NCBI RefSeq assembly: GCF_030466405.1
Contig: NZ_JAGGJF010000001.1
Span: 496,001-560,000, forward strand
From: Pseudidiomarina terrestris
GTDB taxonomy: Bacteria; Pseudomonadota; Gammaproteobacteria; Enterobacterales; Alteromonadaceae
Length of the DNA stretch: 64,000 nucleotides
Direction of reading: 5' to 3'
Shown here piece after piece: positions 20,125 through 31,236 of this stretch. How positions within the stretch are numbered: position 1 is the first letter of the stretch; each line of letters opens with the position of its first letter. Position numbers and translations under genes: made by a program. The notes under the pieces were generated by a model that saw nothing but the letters and a program-made list of their open reading frames with translations, made no database searches and was not told the DNA's origin.

Positions 20125-22017
20125 ATGATTTCAATCCGTGGCATGGCGCTCATGCGCGGCGGTAACGTACTGCTCGAAAACACCGATCTCGCTATCTTTC
20201 CCGGCCACCACGTCGGTATCGTCGGACGAAACGGCACGGGCAAATCATCACTGTTTGCGTTGCTGCGGGGCGAACTGCAAGTGGAGCAAGGTGAATGTGA
20301 CGTGCCATCGCAATGGCGCATTGCCAGTGTCAAGCAGGAAACGCCCGCCCTGGATCGTACTGCCCTCGACTATGTGCTTGATGGTGATACGGAGCTGCGC
20401 CAACTGGAAGATCAGCTTAGTATGGCTGAGCAGGCCAATGATGGCCATGCCATCGGTCGTTTGCATGATCAGCTTGCCGCCATCGGTGCGTACGAGGCTC
20501 CTTCCCGGGCCGCATCTTTACTCTCGGGGCTAGGCTTTACCGATGCGCAATTTCAGCAGCCGGTCAAAGCTTTTTCCGGCGGCTGGCGGATGCGCCTGAA
20601 CCTGGCACAGGCATTGATTGCTCGAGCTGACCTGTTACTGCTGGATGAACCGACGAACCACCTTGATGTCGACGCCATATTTTGGCTTGAGGACTGGCTA
20701 CAGCGCTTTCCGGGGACTTTACTACTAATTTCACACGATCGTGATTGCCTCGATGCGATTTGTCAGCAGATCATTCATATCGAACAACAAACCGCGACGT
20801 CCTACACCGGTAATTACAGCAGTTTCGAGCGCCAGCAGGCTGAGCAGATCGCCCAGCAACAAGCGCAGTTTGAAAAGGAACAGGCCCAACGTAAACATCT
20901 ACAGACCTACATTGACCGTTTTCGTTACAAAGCCAGTAAGGCCAAACAAGCACAAAGCCGCATCAAGGCCTTAGAGCGCTTACAGTCCAGCGCTCCCATT
21001 GTTGCCAACAGTCAATTTCAGTTTCGTTTTCGCAAACCCATGCAGCTACCTAACCCGCTGCTGACGCTGGAAAATGTCCAGGCCGGCTACGGCGATACGG
21101 TGATTTTACGCTCCATCAAGTTTGACCTGGTGCCGGGCAGTCGCATCGGTCTGCTCGGACGTAACGGCGCCGGTAAGTCAACGCTGGTCAAATTACTTGC
21201 TGGCGAGCTTGCGCCGCAAAGCGGTACTGTCGCGCTGAACTCTGGCATTAAACTCGGCTATTTTGCCCAGCACCAGCTGGAAACGCTCGATCTTAAAGCC
21301 AGTGCGTTACAACACGTACAACGACTGGATCCGCAGGCAAGTGAGCAGCAATTGCGTGATTTCCTGGGTGGCTTTGGCTTTACCGGCGATCAGGCAACGC
21401 GGCTGGTGGCTCCCATGTCAGGTGGTGAAAAAGCTCGCCTGGTATTAGCGCTTATCGTTTACCAGAAACCTAACTTACTGCTACTCGATGAGCCGACCAA
21501 CCACCTGGATAGCGTCATGCGGGAAGCATTGGTGTATGCCCTGCAGGATTTTGAAGGGGCAATGGTGATTGTCTCGCACGATCGGCACCTGTTACGTACT
21601 TGTGTGGATGATTTCTTCCTCGTTGCTGATGGTCAGGTGAGTTTGTTTAATGACGACCTCGACGGTTATCACCGCTGGTTACAGGATCGGCAGCGGCCCA
21701 GCGACAACACTTCATCCGCAAGCTCTGGCAAAGCCGATCGCAAAGCGGAGAAACGTGATGCGGCCGAGCGACGCAAGCGCCTGAAGCCGTTTAAAGACGC
21801 CGTTGAGCGTTACGAAAAACAGGTTCATAAACACGAGAACGACCTGGCCGAGCTCAACACCTTACTGGGCGACAACAGTCTTTATGAAGACGCCAATAAA
21901 CAGCAGTTGCAGCAGTTATTGCAGCAGCAGACACAAGCGCAACAGTTGCTGCAAGAAGCCGAAGAAGCCTGGATGAGTGCCGAAGAAGCCTTACAACACG
22001 CTGAAGCACAGGAGTAA
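20125..22017 (+). CDS. yheS: ABC-F family ATPase YheS
   Basis: ABC-F proteins bind ribosomes and relieve specific translational stalls; they have no membrane domain. The 630-residue protein has two ATPase domains with Walker A GRNGTGKSS and GRNGAGKST, signatures FSGGWRMRLNLAQ and MSGGEKARLVLAL, and Walker B LLLLDEPTNHLDV and LLLLDEPTNHLDS. A charged linker joins them, and a C-terminal coiled coil (about 550-630) is rich in Gln and Glu. The ATG at 20125 follows AAGG; MISIRGMALMRGG is the family N-terminus. Confidence 0.95.
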   Translation: MISIRGMALMRGGNVLLENTDLAIFPGHHVGIVGRNGTGKSSLFALLRGELQVEQGECDVPSQWRIASVKQETPALDRTALDYVLDGDTELRQLEDQLSMAEQANDGHAIGRLHDQLAAIGAYEAPSRAASLLSGLGFTDAQFQQPVKAFSGGWRMRLNLAQALIARADLLLLDEPTNHLDVDAIFWLEDWLQRFPGTLLLISHDRDCLDAICQQIIHIEQQTATSYTGNYSSFERQQAEQIAQQQAQFEKEQAQRKHLQTYIDRFRYKASKAKQAQSRIKALERLQSSAPIVANSQFQFRFRKPMQLPNPLLTLENVQAGYGDTVILRSIKFDLVPGSRIGLLGRNGAGKSTLVKLLAGELAPQSGTVALNSGIKLGYFAQHQLETLDLKASALQHVQRLDPQASEQQLRDFLGGFGFTGDQATRLVAPMSGGEKARLVLALIVYQKPNLLLLDEPTNHLDSVMREALVYALQDFEGAMVIVSHDRHLLRTCVDDFFLVADGQVSLFNDDLDGYHRWLQDRQRPSDNTSSASSGKADRKAEKRDAAERRKRLKPFKDAVERYEKQVHKHENDLAELNTLLGDNSLYEDANKQQLQQLLQQQTQAQQLLQEAEEAWMSAEEALQHAEAQE

Positions 22018-22026
22018 CACAAGAGT

Positions 22027-22248
22027 ATGCAAATTCCATGGCAACAGCTGGATCCAGAATTGCTCGATAGCGTAATTGAAGCTTTCGTCTTACGAGAAGG
22101 TACAGACTACGGTGAGCAAGAGAAGACACTCACGGAAAAAGTCGCAGATGTGCGTGCTCAGTTAGAGCGCGGCGATGCCATTCTGGTTTGGTCGGAATTA
22201 CATGAAACTGTCAATATCATGCCTCGGGATGAGTTTGATGGCGAATAA
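22027..22248 (+). CDS. yheU: YheU family small protein
   Basis: A 73-residue acidic protein matching YheU ([25 protein letters not shown] is the family N-terminus; the run here is paraphrased by its ends IPWQQL and REGTD). It follows yheS by 9 bp with its own GGAG, as in E. coli. Its function is unknown. Its last 32 bp overlap the 3' end of the convergent cysQ gene. Confidence 0.9.
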   Translation: MQIPWQQLDPELLDSVIEAFVLREGTDYGEQEKTLTEKVADVRAQLERGDAILVWSELHETVNIMPRDEFDGE

Positions 22249-23065
22249 ACACATTGCGCCAGTTCACCGCTTCATCTCCCAGAATAACAAAATTTGGATT
22301 GCCTAAATCAGCTTCTTTATTGTAGGTGATAGGCTTAAAGTGCTCGCTTACAATACTGCCTCCGGCTTCACCGACGATGACATCGGCCGCAGCAGTATCC
22401 CATTCTCCGGTAGGTCCAACCCGTAAAAAGCAATCCGCCTGCCCCTCGGCAATTAAGCATGCTTTAAGTGAACAACTGCCTGCAGGTACGGTACTTATCT
22501 CACGGTCTGGATTCATCCGCTGTAATACCCGCTCGCGTGGCTGCCGGCGGCTGATGGCCAACCTTAAGGGATCCTGTTCCGGATTGCTAAATTTATGCAC
22601 GCGAAGGCGCTGTTCGCCGTTAATGTCCCGCCGAAATGCACCGCGATCTTTTTGCGCCAGATAGAGCTTGTCCCCGGCAGGCCAGTATATCACTCCCAGC
22701 GTAGGCTGGTGTTGTTCAACCAGGGCAATGACGACGGTAAAGTCGCCGCTACGGGCAATAAATTCCTGTGTACCATCAATCGGGTCAATCAGCCAGTAAC
22801 GTTGCCACGCCTGGCGCTCAGCCAACGACAGATGCGCGCCCTCTTCAGAGAGCACCGGAATGTCGGGCGTTAAGGTTTTAAGTTGATCGGTGATGAACTT
22901 GTGTGCCGCCAGATCAGCACTAGTGACTGGCGAGCTATCAGACTTTTCATAAGTGGCATAGGCCTGCTCTTCGTAGAGCTCCATGATTAAATCGCCCGCC
23001 TGCAGCGCTACATCGGCAGCGCCTTCCAGCCACTGTTGTAGTTGCTTAGTTGGAGTCACGCTCAA
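22217..23065 (-). CDS. cysQ: 3'(2'),5'-bisphosphate nucleotidase CysQ
   Basis: CysQ hydrolyses PAP, the by-product of sulfate assimilation, and belongs to the lithium-sensitive inositol monophosphatase family. The 282-residue protein shows [10 protein letters not shown], the metal-binding LSEEG and DPIDGTQEF motifs, and [17 protein letters not shown] near the C-terminus. Its start lies 20 bp inside the nudE 3' end, the same order as in E. coli relatives where cysQ and nudE neighbour each other. Confidence 0.95.
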   Translation of the reverse strand: MSVTPTKQLQQWLEGAADVALQAGDLIMELYEEQAYATYEKSDSSPVTSADLAAHKFITDQLKTLTPDIPVLSEEGAHLSLAERQAWQRYWLIDPIDGTQEFIARSGDFTVVIALVEQHQPTLGVIYWPAGDKLYLAQKDRGAFRRDINGEQRLRVHKFSNPEQDPLRLAISRRQPRERVLQRMNPDREISTVPAGSCSLKACLIAEGQADCFLRVGPTGEWDTAAADVIVGEAGGSIVSEHFKPITYNKEADLGNPNFVILGDEAVNWRNVFIRHQTHPEA

Positions 23066-23603
23066 GTTTCCTTAGGGTCATCAGTAAAGCCGCGATACTC
23101 CGCGCTTCGGTGAAGTCCTCCTGGTCCAGCAGCGCTTGTGCCTTACTCAGCAGCCAGGGTACCCGCTCCAGCGGTTCCGGCTCATCGCCCTCCAGCTGCT
23201 CAGGATAAAGGTCTCGGGCGATAAAAATATGCATGGTAGCGGAAAAGAACTGCGGTGCCATAGTGACACTTTTTAGCGGAATGAGTTGCTGCGCACCAAA
23301 GCCAATTTCTTCTTTAAGTTCGCGGTTGGCCGCCTGTTCCGGTGTCTCTCCCGGATCGATCAACCCCTTGGGAAAGCCGAGCTGATAATTGTGCAGGCCA
23401 GCGGCGTACTCACGGACTAACATTAGGGTATCAGCGTCGACGAAGGGCACGATCATGACTGCGCCGCGACCACTGCTTTGCATGCGTTCAAATTGCCGTT
23501 CGACGCCATTGCTAAAGCGTAAATCGACGGCTTCAATGCGCAGCAGGCGACTGCGCGCTACAATTTGTCGTTGAAGAATTTCTGGGGTAGGTTTTCGCGC
23601 CAT
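23046..23603 (-). CDS. nudE: ADP compounds hydrolase NudE
   Basis: NudE is a Nudix hydrolase acting on ADP-ribose, Ap3A and NADH. The ATG at 23603 gives 185 residues; the frame stays open for 94 more codons upstream into the sthA region, but those residues are unlike the family and run across the sthA promoter. The Nudix box is GLIDPGETPEQAANRELKEE with EIGFG following. The divergent gene is sthA, 138 bp away. Confidence 0.94.
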   Translation of the reverse strand: MARKPTPEILQRQIVARSRLLRIEAVDLRFSNGVERQFERMQSSGRGAVMIVPFVDADTLMLVREYAAGLHNYQLGFPKGLIDPGETPEQAANRELKEEIGFGAQQLIPLKSVTMAPQFFSATMHIFIARDLYPEQLEGDEPEPLERVPWLLSKAQALLDQEDFTEARSIAALLMTLRKLERDSN

Positions 23604-23741
23604 ATTTTTTCTGCCAACCAGAGTTGCCATCGCAATCGGTGAAACTGATATCCAGAATAAGCCTGGGTTACTGGCTTCCGAACTGCTGTTTCGGTTACTA
23701 TAACGGCTTGTAACTAGCGGTACAACAAAGAGGAGCTTTTC

Positions 23742-25148
23742 ATGAGCGAAACCACAGCACAATATGACGCCGTAGTCATCGGCAGTGGCCCCGGTGGTGA
23801 AGGTGCAGCCATGCAACTGGTGAAAAACGGTCGCAGCGTCGCGCTCATCGAAAAACACGAATCGCTTGGGGGCGGTTGTACCCATTGGGGCACGATCCCA
23901 TCAAAGGCATTACGACACTCTGTCAGCCGTTTAATTGAATTCAATAGCAACCCGCTTTTCTCCGGTGAAAACATTCAGCGCGGGTTATCCTTTGCTGACA
24001 TTCTCCGTCACGCGCAGGGTGTTATTTCAAAACAAGTGCAAATGCGTAGTGGATTTTACCAACGCAACGGGGTAACGGTGCTGCACGGCGTCGCTACTTT
24101 TGAAGACGCCAATACCATTAAAGTTACTCAGCCGGACGGAACCCTTGAATACATCGGTGCAAAACAGATAGTTATCGCCACTGGCTCACGTCCCTACCAT
24201 CCGCCTGATGTAGACTTTAAGCACGAACGCATTTACGACTCCGACACCGTGTTGTCACTTAAATATGAGCCACGCAGCATCATTATTTATGGTGCCGGTG
24301 TGGTGGGTAGTGAGTACGCCAGCATCTTCCGTGGCCTGGGCGTCAAGGTCGACTTAATCAATACCCGCGACCGCCTGTTGTCGTTCCTCGATGCCGAGAT
24401 TTCCGATGCGTTAAGCTACCATCTGCGTAACAACGGCGTAGTGATCCGCCACAATGAAGAATACGAGAGAATTGAAGGGCATGAAGATGGCGTCACATTG
24501 TTTACCAAGTCAGGTAAACGTCTTGATGCAGATTGTCTGCTGTACGCTAACGGCCGCTCCGGTAATATCGAAGAGCTTAACGTCGAAGCAGTGGGGTTAA
24601 AACCAAACTCTCGGGGACAGCTCGATGTTTCTAACCAGTACCAGACTGAGGTGGAAAACATTTATGCCGTCGGCGATATCACGGGTTACCCATCACTGGC
24701 GTCAGCGGCGTATGACCAGGGACGAATTGCCGCCACCGCAATGCTTCCCGGTGATTGCGCAGAACGTTTGATTAGCGACATACCGACCGGAATTTACACC
24801 ATCCCTGAGATTAGTTCGGTCGGTAAAACTGAAGAAGAACTGACCGAGCAGAAGGTACCTTACGAAGTCGGTCGCGCGCAATTTAAACACTTAGCCCGGG
24901 CGCAGATCTCCAATATGGCGGTAGGTAGTCTGAAGTTACTATTTCATAGAGAAACCAAAGAAGTTCTTGGGATTCACTGCTTTGGTGAACGTGCTGCAGA
25001 GATCATTCACATTGGTCAGGCCATTATGGAACAGAAGAATGGCGGCAATACCATTGAGTATTTCGTCCGCACCACGTTCAACTATCCAACCATGGCCGAA
25101 GCCTATCGGGTGGCAGCATTGAACGGTTTAAACCGGGTTCGCGAATAA
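23742..25148 (+). CDS. sthA: Soluble pyridine nucleotide transhydrogenase SthA
   Basis: SthA is a FAD flavoprotein that re-oxidises NADPH with NAD+. The 468-residue protein has the FAD motif [13 protein letters not shown], the NAD(P) motif [16 protein letters not shown], and the dimerisation domain. [15 protein letters not shown] has a single cysteine where dihydrolipoamide dehydrogenases have the redox pair, the diagnostic difference of SthA. A strong GAGGAG precedes the ATG. In E. coli sthA adjoins fabR; here fabR is 10 kb away. Confidence 0.97.
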   Translation: MSETTAQYDAVVIGSGPGGEGAAMQLVKNGRSVALIEKHESLGGGCTHWGTIPSKALRHSVSRLIEFNSNPLFSGENIQRGLSFADILRHAQGVISKQVQMRSGFYQRNGVTVLHGVATFEDANTIKVTQPDGTLEYIGAKQIVIATGSRPYHPPDVDFKHERIYDSDTVLSLKYEPRSIIIYGAGVVGSEYASIFRGLGVKVDLINTRDRLLSFLDAEISDALSYHLRNNGVVIRHNEEYERIEGHEDGVTLFTKSGKRLDADCLLYANGRSGNIEELNVEAVGLKPNSRGQLDVSNQYQTEVENIYAVGDITGYPSLASAAYDQGRIAATAMLPGDCAERLISDIPTGIYTIPEISSVGKTEEELTEQKVPYEVGRAQFKHLARAQISNMAVGSLKLLFHRETKEVLGIHCFGERAAEIIHIGQAIMEQKNGGNTIEYFVRTTFNYPTMAEAYRVAALNGLNRVRE

Positions 25149-26477
25149 TTCGTCGGATTTCGCGGCTGGTAGCTCAATGCGAACTGCCAGACCGCCAAGT
25201 TTCTGGCTCCGCCCGAATGATATACGCCCGTTATGCCGCTCGATAATACGTTTCACGATCGCTAGTCCCAATCCTGAGCCTTTCGCTGCGCGAGCTTTGT
25301 CTCCCTGAGTGAAGGGTTGCAGTACGTGCTCGACCTGACTTGCCGGAATGCCCTCGCCGTCATCACTGACGGTAACCCAGACGCTTTCCCGGGCGGCATG
25401 ATAGCCGGTTTCAATACTGATCCGACGGCCTCCATAACGCTCGGCATTTTCTATCAGATTTAGCAGTACCCGCTTAATGGAAACGGCCCGCATCGGGATT
25501 TTCGGGATTTCGCCGTAATGCACCTCGATAGTGCTTTGCCAGCTCTCCGGCACATGACCAACGACGTCCTCAATGAGGTAGTTAAGATTTTCGCAGTCAC
25601 TGTCAGCCTGGGTATCCACGCGCACATAATCAATGAACTGATCGATAATGGCATTCATATCGTCAATGTCACCAATAATACCCTCGGCCAATGCATCTTC
25701 ACTCGGCGGCATCATTTCGGTCGCCAAACGTATGCGGGTTAGCGGGGTGCGTAAATCATGCGAGACCCCAGCCATCAGCAATACTCTATCCTGCTCCAAT
25801 TGCCGTACCCCCTGCGCCATTTGGTTAAATGCCTTGGTCACCGCAATGACTTCAGTAGAACCACGTTCGGGCAAGGCCTCCGGATAATCTCCGCGACCAA
25901 CCTTGAGCGCGGCCGCTTCCAGTGACTTAAGGGGCTTATTCTGCCAATTGGTAAACAGCATGCCGCCTAAAATACTTAAGGCGCCAATCAGGATGAGATA
26001 AAACAGCAAGGGAGAGAACCGGGCTTCATCAAAGGTTTCCAGCTCCACCCGCAGCCAGTATCCTTCAAGGGATTCGGTTTGAATCCAGACGAAGTAGACA
26101 TCGTCCTGCGAAATACGAACTTCGGTATTTGCCGCAAGTTGTTGGCTCATTTGCTCAGAGAGGAAATTGTAGATCGTGGCCTGCTGTAAGCCGTTCGCCA
26201 AAGCTTCTTTTTCGGTGAAACCATCGATACCCACGGCTTGGGTATAACGCTCGGCCAGATTGCGTTTTTCAAACGCTGACATCTCATGAGTACTCAACCA
26301 CTGGTCAAGCACAATAATGCCCTGCACCTGTTTCGATACCACCGAGCTGATCTGTTGCATGGTTGGCTTCACTACATACAGGCCAACCATGACGTAAGAC
26401 ACTACCTGATTAATGAATAGCAATAGCGCGATCAGGGCGACCGTGCGGGCAAACGCGGAACGCGGAAGGATACGCAT
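25128..26477 (-). CDS. envZ: Osmosensor histidine kinase EnvZ
   Basis: EnvZ phosphorylates and dephosphorylates OmpR in response to osmolarity and pH. The 449-residue protein has two membrane helices (about 10-36 and 156-176) around a periplasmic domain, a HAMP segment, and the phosphorylation site [20 protein letters not shown] with His240. The ATPase shows [18 protein letters not shown] and GSGLGLAIV. The ATG overlaps the ompR stop by one base (TGATG). It overlaps sthA tail to tail by 21 bp. Confidence 0.95.
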   Translation of the reverse strand: MRILPRSAFARTVALIALLLFINQVVSYVMVGLYVVKPTMQQISSVVSKQVQGIIVLDQWLSTHEMSAFEKRNLAERYTQAVGIDGFTEKEALANGLQQATIYNFLSEQMSQQLAANTEVRISQDDVYFVWIQTESLEGYWLRVELETFDEARFSPLLFYLILIGALSILGGMLFTNWQNKPLKSLEAAALKVGRGDYPEALPERGSTEVIAVTKAFNQMAQGVRQLEQDRVLLMAGVSHDLRTPLTRIRLATEMMPPSEDALAEGIIGDIDDMNAIIDQFIDYVRVDTQADSDCENLNYLIEDVVGHVPESWQSTIEVHYGEIPKIPMRAVSIKRVLLNLIENAERYGGRRISIETGYHAARESVWVTVSDDGEGIPASQVEHVLQPFTQGDKARAAKGSGLGLAIVKRIIERHNGRISFGRSQKLGGLAVRIELPAAKSDELFANPV

Positions 26478-27205
26478 CAACTGGCTTTTTTACTGCCATC
26501 CGGCACGAATACGTACCCGAGTCCCCATACGGTTTGTATGTAGCGCGGGTTAGCTGGGTCCACTTCCAGCATGCGCCGCAAGCGTGAAACCTGAACATCA
26601 ATACTGCGCTCCAACGCGCTGTAGTCGCGCCCGCGAGCCTGATTCATTAATTTATCACGCGACATCGGCTGGCGGGGGTGAGTGACCAAAGCCTTCAGAA
26701 CGGCAAATTCGCCACTGGTCAGCGGCATTGGCTCAGCACCGCGGTACATTTCCCGGGTGCCCAGATTCAGTCGGAAATCACCAAATTTAATTTCTTCATC
26801 ATCCGCTGACGGTGCACCCGGGATTGACTTGCCTCGGCGCCTCAGCACGGCGCGCACGCGGGCAAGCAACTCGCGGGGGTTAAAAGGTTTAGCTAAATAA
26901 TCGTCGGCACCAAGCTCAAGACCGATGATGCGGTCGACCTCGTCGCCTTTTGCGGTCAGCATGACAATAGGGATGTCGTTGCTTGCCTGACGCAATCGTT
27001 TACAGATGGATAAACCATCTTCACCGGGAAGCATCAGATCCAGCACCATCAGATGAAAGTTTTCACGTTCCAGCAAGCGGTCCATTTGCTCACTTTCCGC
27101 TGCGGAGCGCACGTAAAATCCTTGCTCAGTGAGGTACCGCTCCAGCAAGCTCCGCAATCGTGCATCGTCATCCACGACTAATATTTTAAAAGTCTCTTGC
27201 CCCAT
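26477..27205 (-). CDS. ompR: Response regulator OmpR
   Basis: OmpR is the DNA-binding partner of EnvZ controlling porins and other envelope genes. The 242-residue protein has a receiver domain with VVDDDARLR, phospho-acceptor Asp56 in [17 protein letters not shown] and YLAKPF, and a winged-helix domain (about 140-235) ending [15 protein letters not shown]. It is the first gene of the ompR-envZ pair with a good promoter just upstream. Confidence 0.97.
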   Translation of the reverse strand: MGQETFKILVVDDDARLRSLLERYLTEQGFYVRSAAESEQMDRLLERENFHLMVLDLMLPGEDGLSICKRLRQASNDIPIVMLTAKGDEVDRIIGLELGADDYLAKPFNPRELLARVRAVLRRRGKSIPGAPSADDEEIKFGDFRLNLGTREMYRGAEPMPLTSGEFAVLKALVTHPRQPMSRDKLMNQARGRDYSALERSIDVQVSRLRRMLEVDPANPRYIQTVWGLGYVFVPDGSKKAS

Positions 27206-27239
27206 GCCTGCGATGTCCTATGGCTATGTCAGTAGTGCA

Positions 27240-27268
27240 ACTATAAAAGAAGCTTGGCGGTTTGCCAA
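27240..27268 (-). promoter_or_regulatory. Sigma-70 promoter of ompR-envZ
   Basis: On the minus strand -35 TTGGCA (27263-27268), 17-bp spacer, -10 TATAGT (27240-27245), about 30 bp before the ompR start. Both hexamers are near consensus. The rest of the 113-bp gap to the acyl-CoA synthetase gene shows no terminator. Confidence 0.7.
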
Positions 27269-27318
27269 CGCAGCGGGAACTAGCCGCAGCCGCTTTTTGT
27301 ATCCAAATGTGTTCTGCC

Positions 27319-28800
27319 CTAGCCCAGCTGATGTTTTAGGACCTTACCGTTGGCGTTGCGCGGCAACTCATCCATGACCTCATAGAGTCGCGGCAACTTA
27401 TAATCTGCCAACCGTTCTTGCAGAAACTCGCTCAGTTCCTGCTGCGGAGCTGCCAGCGGCTGCCGCAAAATCACAAACGCCTTCACCGTCTCTCCCCATT
27501 CCTTATGTGGCACGCCGATAACGGCAGCTTCGATGACAGCCGGATGCGCCGCCAGAGCATCCTCTATCTCGCGTGGGTAAAGGTTGACCCCACCGCTGAT
27601 GATAATGTCTTTTTTACGGTCCTTAATCCAATAGAAACCGTCCTCATCACGGATAGCAACATCGCCGGTTTTCAGCCAACCATCTGCGGTGAAGGCCGCA
27701 GTGGTGGCGTCCGGATTATTCCAGTAACACTGCATCATGCCCTCGCCGCTGATCTCGACCTCACCCGGCTCGCCAGTCGCGGGTTCCTGCCCCGTTTCCG
27801 TGCGTAATCGTACTTCGGTGTTAAAAGCTGCGCGCTGACCGACGGACCCCGCTTTGGTTGCATGTTCATGGGGCAATAAGAGCGTGCCCGACGGGCCGGC
27901 TTCGGTAAGTCCGTAAACACAATAAAACTGATCTGAACCAAAAGCCTTTTGTACCAGCTGTGTTTGCTCAGTGGACATCGCTGCACCGCCGTAAATCCAA
28001 TGACTGACACTGCTAAGATCGGCGGTTTCTACTGTCGGCTGCTGAGCCGTCAGTAGGTAAGCCACGGGCGCACCAAAAAAGTGGGTCACCTGATGTTTGG
28101 GCACCAGACTTAATAACAGGTCCGGTGTGAAAGTAGGTGCGACCACATGAGCTGCGCCGACCAGGGTGCCGGCCATGAGAAATAAATTCAGCGGCGCGGA
28201 GTGCGTAAATGGCATTAAGTGCAGCAACTTACTGTGCGGCGTCATCGCCATTTCCAGGGCAATCATGGTGGCTACGGCATGAATTGCGGTGTGCTGGAAC
28301 AGGACGCCTTTCGGCCGCCCGGTGGTACCCGATGTATAAAGTAAAAGGGCCGGGCGGTCAGACTCCGCCAGCGGCACATCTAACTCTCCGACAGAAACGC
28401 CAGCCATCACTGAGAAATCGTCCAGCCAGAGACCGGCCAGGCCTTGCTCAATCAATGGTTTGAGCGCACTGTCCGTCATTGAGCAAGTGAGTACTAACTT
28501 TGCTTCAGCATCGCCAAGAATATACTCCAGCTCTGGAGTGGTAAGGCGCACATTGATAGGCACGGCAATAGCGTCTAACCGCTGGATGGCAAAAAAACCG
28601 ACGATAAAAGCGATACTATTAGGTAAAACCAGCGCGACCCGATCGCCCGCTTGGACCCCCTGTTCCTGCCGTAACCAGGCCGCGGTGCGCTCTACCTGTC
28701 TGGCAAGCTCCTGCCAGTTGAGTTCCTGCTGGTCATCGGTGACCGCCAGGCACGCTGGAAACTTGCGCGCATTACGCGCCAGCATCTGATAGATCGTCAT
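27319..28800 (-). CDS. AMP-dependent acyl-CoA synthetase/ligase
   Basis: An ANL-superfamily enzyme that activates a carboxylic acid to its CoA thioester through an acyl-adenylate. Of about 493 residues, motifs are LLYTSGTTGRPKGV, YGLTEAGPSG, GWLKTGDVAIRDEDGFYWI, DRKKDIIISGGVN and NANGKVLKHQL (catalytic Lys near the end). Two ATGs lie six bases apart; 28800 is chosen because AAGGAG is nine bases before it. It lies 25-31 bp after the acyl-CoA dehydrogenase gene and was probably expressed with it. Chain length of the substrate cannot be told. Confidence 0.88.
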   Translation of the reverse strand: MTIYQMLARNARKFPACLAVTDDQQELNWQELARQVERTAAWLRQEQGVQAGDRVALVLPNSIAFIVGFFAIQRLDAIAVPINVRLTTPELEYILGDAEAKLVLTCSMTDSALKPLIEQGLAGLWLDDFSVMAGVSVGELDVPLAESDRPALLLYTSGTTGRPKGVLFQHTAIHAVATMIALEMAMTPHSKLLHLMPFTHSAPLNLFLMAGTLVGAAHVVAPTFTPDLLLSLVPKHQVTHFFGAPVAYLLTAQQPTVETADLSSVSHWIYGGAAMSTEQTQLVQKAFGSDQFYCVYGLTEAGPSGTLLLPHEHATKAGSVGQRAAFNTEVRLRTETGQEPATGEPGEVEISGEGMMQCYWNNPDATTAAFTADGWLKTGDVAIRDEDGFYWIKDRKKDIIISGGVNLYPREIEDALAAHPAVIEAAVIGVPHKEWGETVKAFVILRQPLAAPQQELSEFLQERLADYKLPRLYEVMDELPRNANGKVLKHQLG

Positions 28801-28831
28801 CGTCATTCTCTCCTTGTCCCTCAGGTTGTCA

Positions 28832-30499
<1,668 letters not shown>

Positions 30500-30635
30500 A
30501 AAACCCCCTTATCAAAACCTTACCATCGCACCCGTGCCAGCGCTCATCAGTTGGGCATGCCCGCAGCTAAGTGCTATTATCCGCGGCTAGTCCTCAACCG
30601 TTACCGAACCCTTATCGCATGATGGTATACACGAC

Positions 30636-31130
30636 ATGGCACGCACGAATCTGATTACCCGCAACGGCTACTATAAACTCCAGCATGAGCTTGACCACTT
30701 GTGGCGGGTCGAGCGCCGCGAGACCACCGAAAAAGTGACCTGGGCTGCGAGCTTAGGAGATCGCTCAGAAAACGCAGACTACAAATATAATAAACAAAAA
30801 CTGCGACAAATCGACCGCCGTATCCGCTTTTTGCGTAAGCGCCTGGAAGCCCTCAAGATTGTCGATTATGCGCCCTCTCAAGAAGGAAAAGTATTTTTTG
30901 GCGCCACCGTGACCATTGAAAATGACGATGGTGTCGAAAAACAATTTACCATTGTTGGTCCCGATGAGATCTACGACGATAAGACAGTCATCTCTATTGA
31001 TGCGCCTATGGCCCGCGCCGCGATCGGTAAACAGCTTGACGACGAGGTGCGGGTCACCACGCCTACCGGCACCCACGAGTGGTTTATCACTGCGATTCAT
31101 TACCAACGCACGAAACCCGACGCTTGCTAG
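30636..31130 (+). CDS. greB: Transcript cleavage factor GreB
   Basis: GreB rescues backtracked RNA polymerase by stimulating cleavage of the nascent transcript. The 164-residue protein has the N-terminal coiled coil with WAASLGDRSENADYKYNK, carrying the acidic tip residues (Asp, Glu), and a C-terminal globular domain (IENDDGVEKQFTIVGPDEI). LKIVDYAPSQEGKVFFGA separates GreB from GreA. The Shine-Dalgarno is weak. It precedes tex, the same order as in E. coli. Confidence 0.96.
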   Translation: MARTNLITRNGYYKLQHELDHLWRVERRETTEKVTWAASLGDRSENADYKYNKQKLRQIDRRIRFLRKRLEALKIVDYAPSQEGKVFFGATVTIENDDGVEKQFTIVGPDEIYDDKTVISIDAPMARAAIGKQLDDEVRVTTPTGTHEWFITAIHYQRTKPDAC

Positions 31131-31236
31131 GTCAGCTCTACCCTGCACAAATCATCACGACGAGGTCGCGCCTGCTGCGCAATGACTGTTATACTGGCGC
31201 GCAACTTTTCAGGCATTCACTAACAAGAGAGAATAC

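Noticed and set aside
21891..22010. CAG/GAA-rich tract near the end of yheS as a possible repeat
   Set aside because: It encodes the Gln/Glu-rich coiled coil normal at the C-terminus of YheS-type ABC-F proteins, and the codons are mixed.
23604..23885. N-terminal extension of nudE by 94 residues
   Set aside because: The extension crosses the sthA start and promoter region, does not resemble NudE, and the shorter protein has the normal family length and N-terminus.
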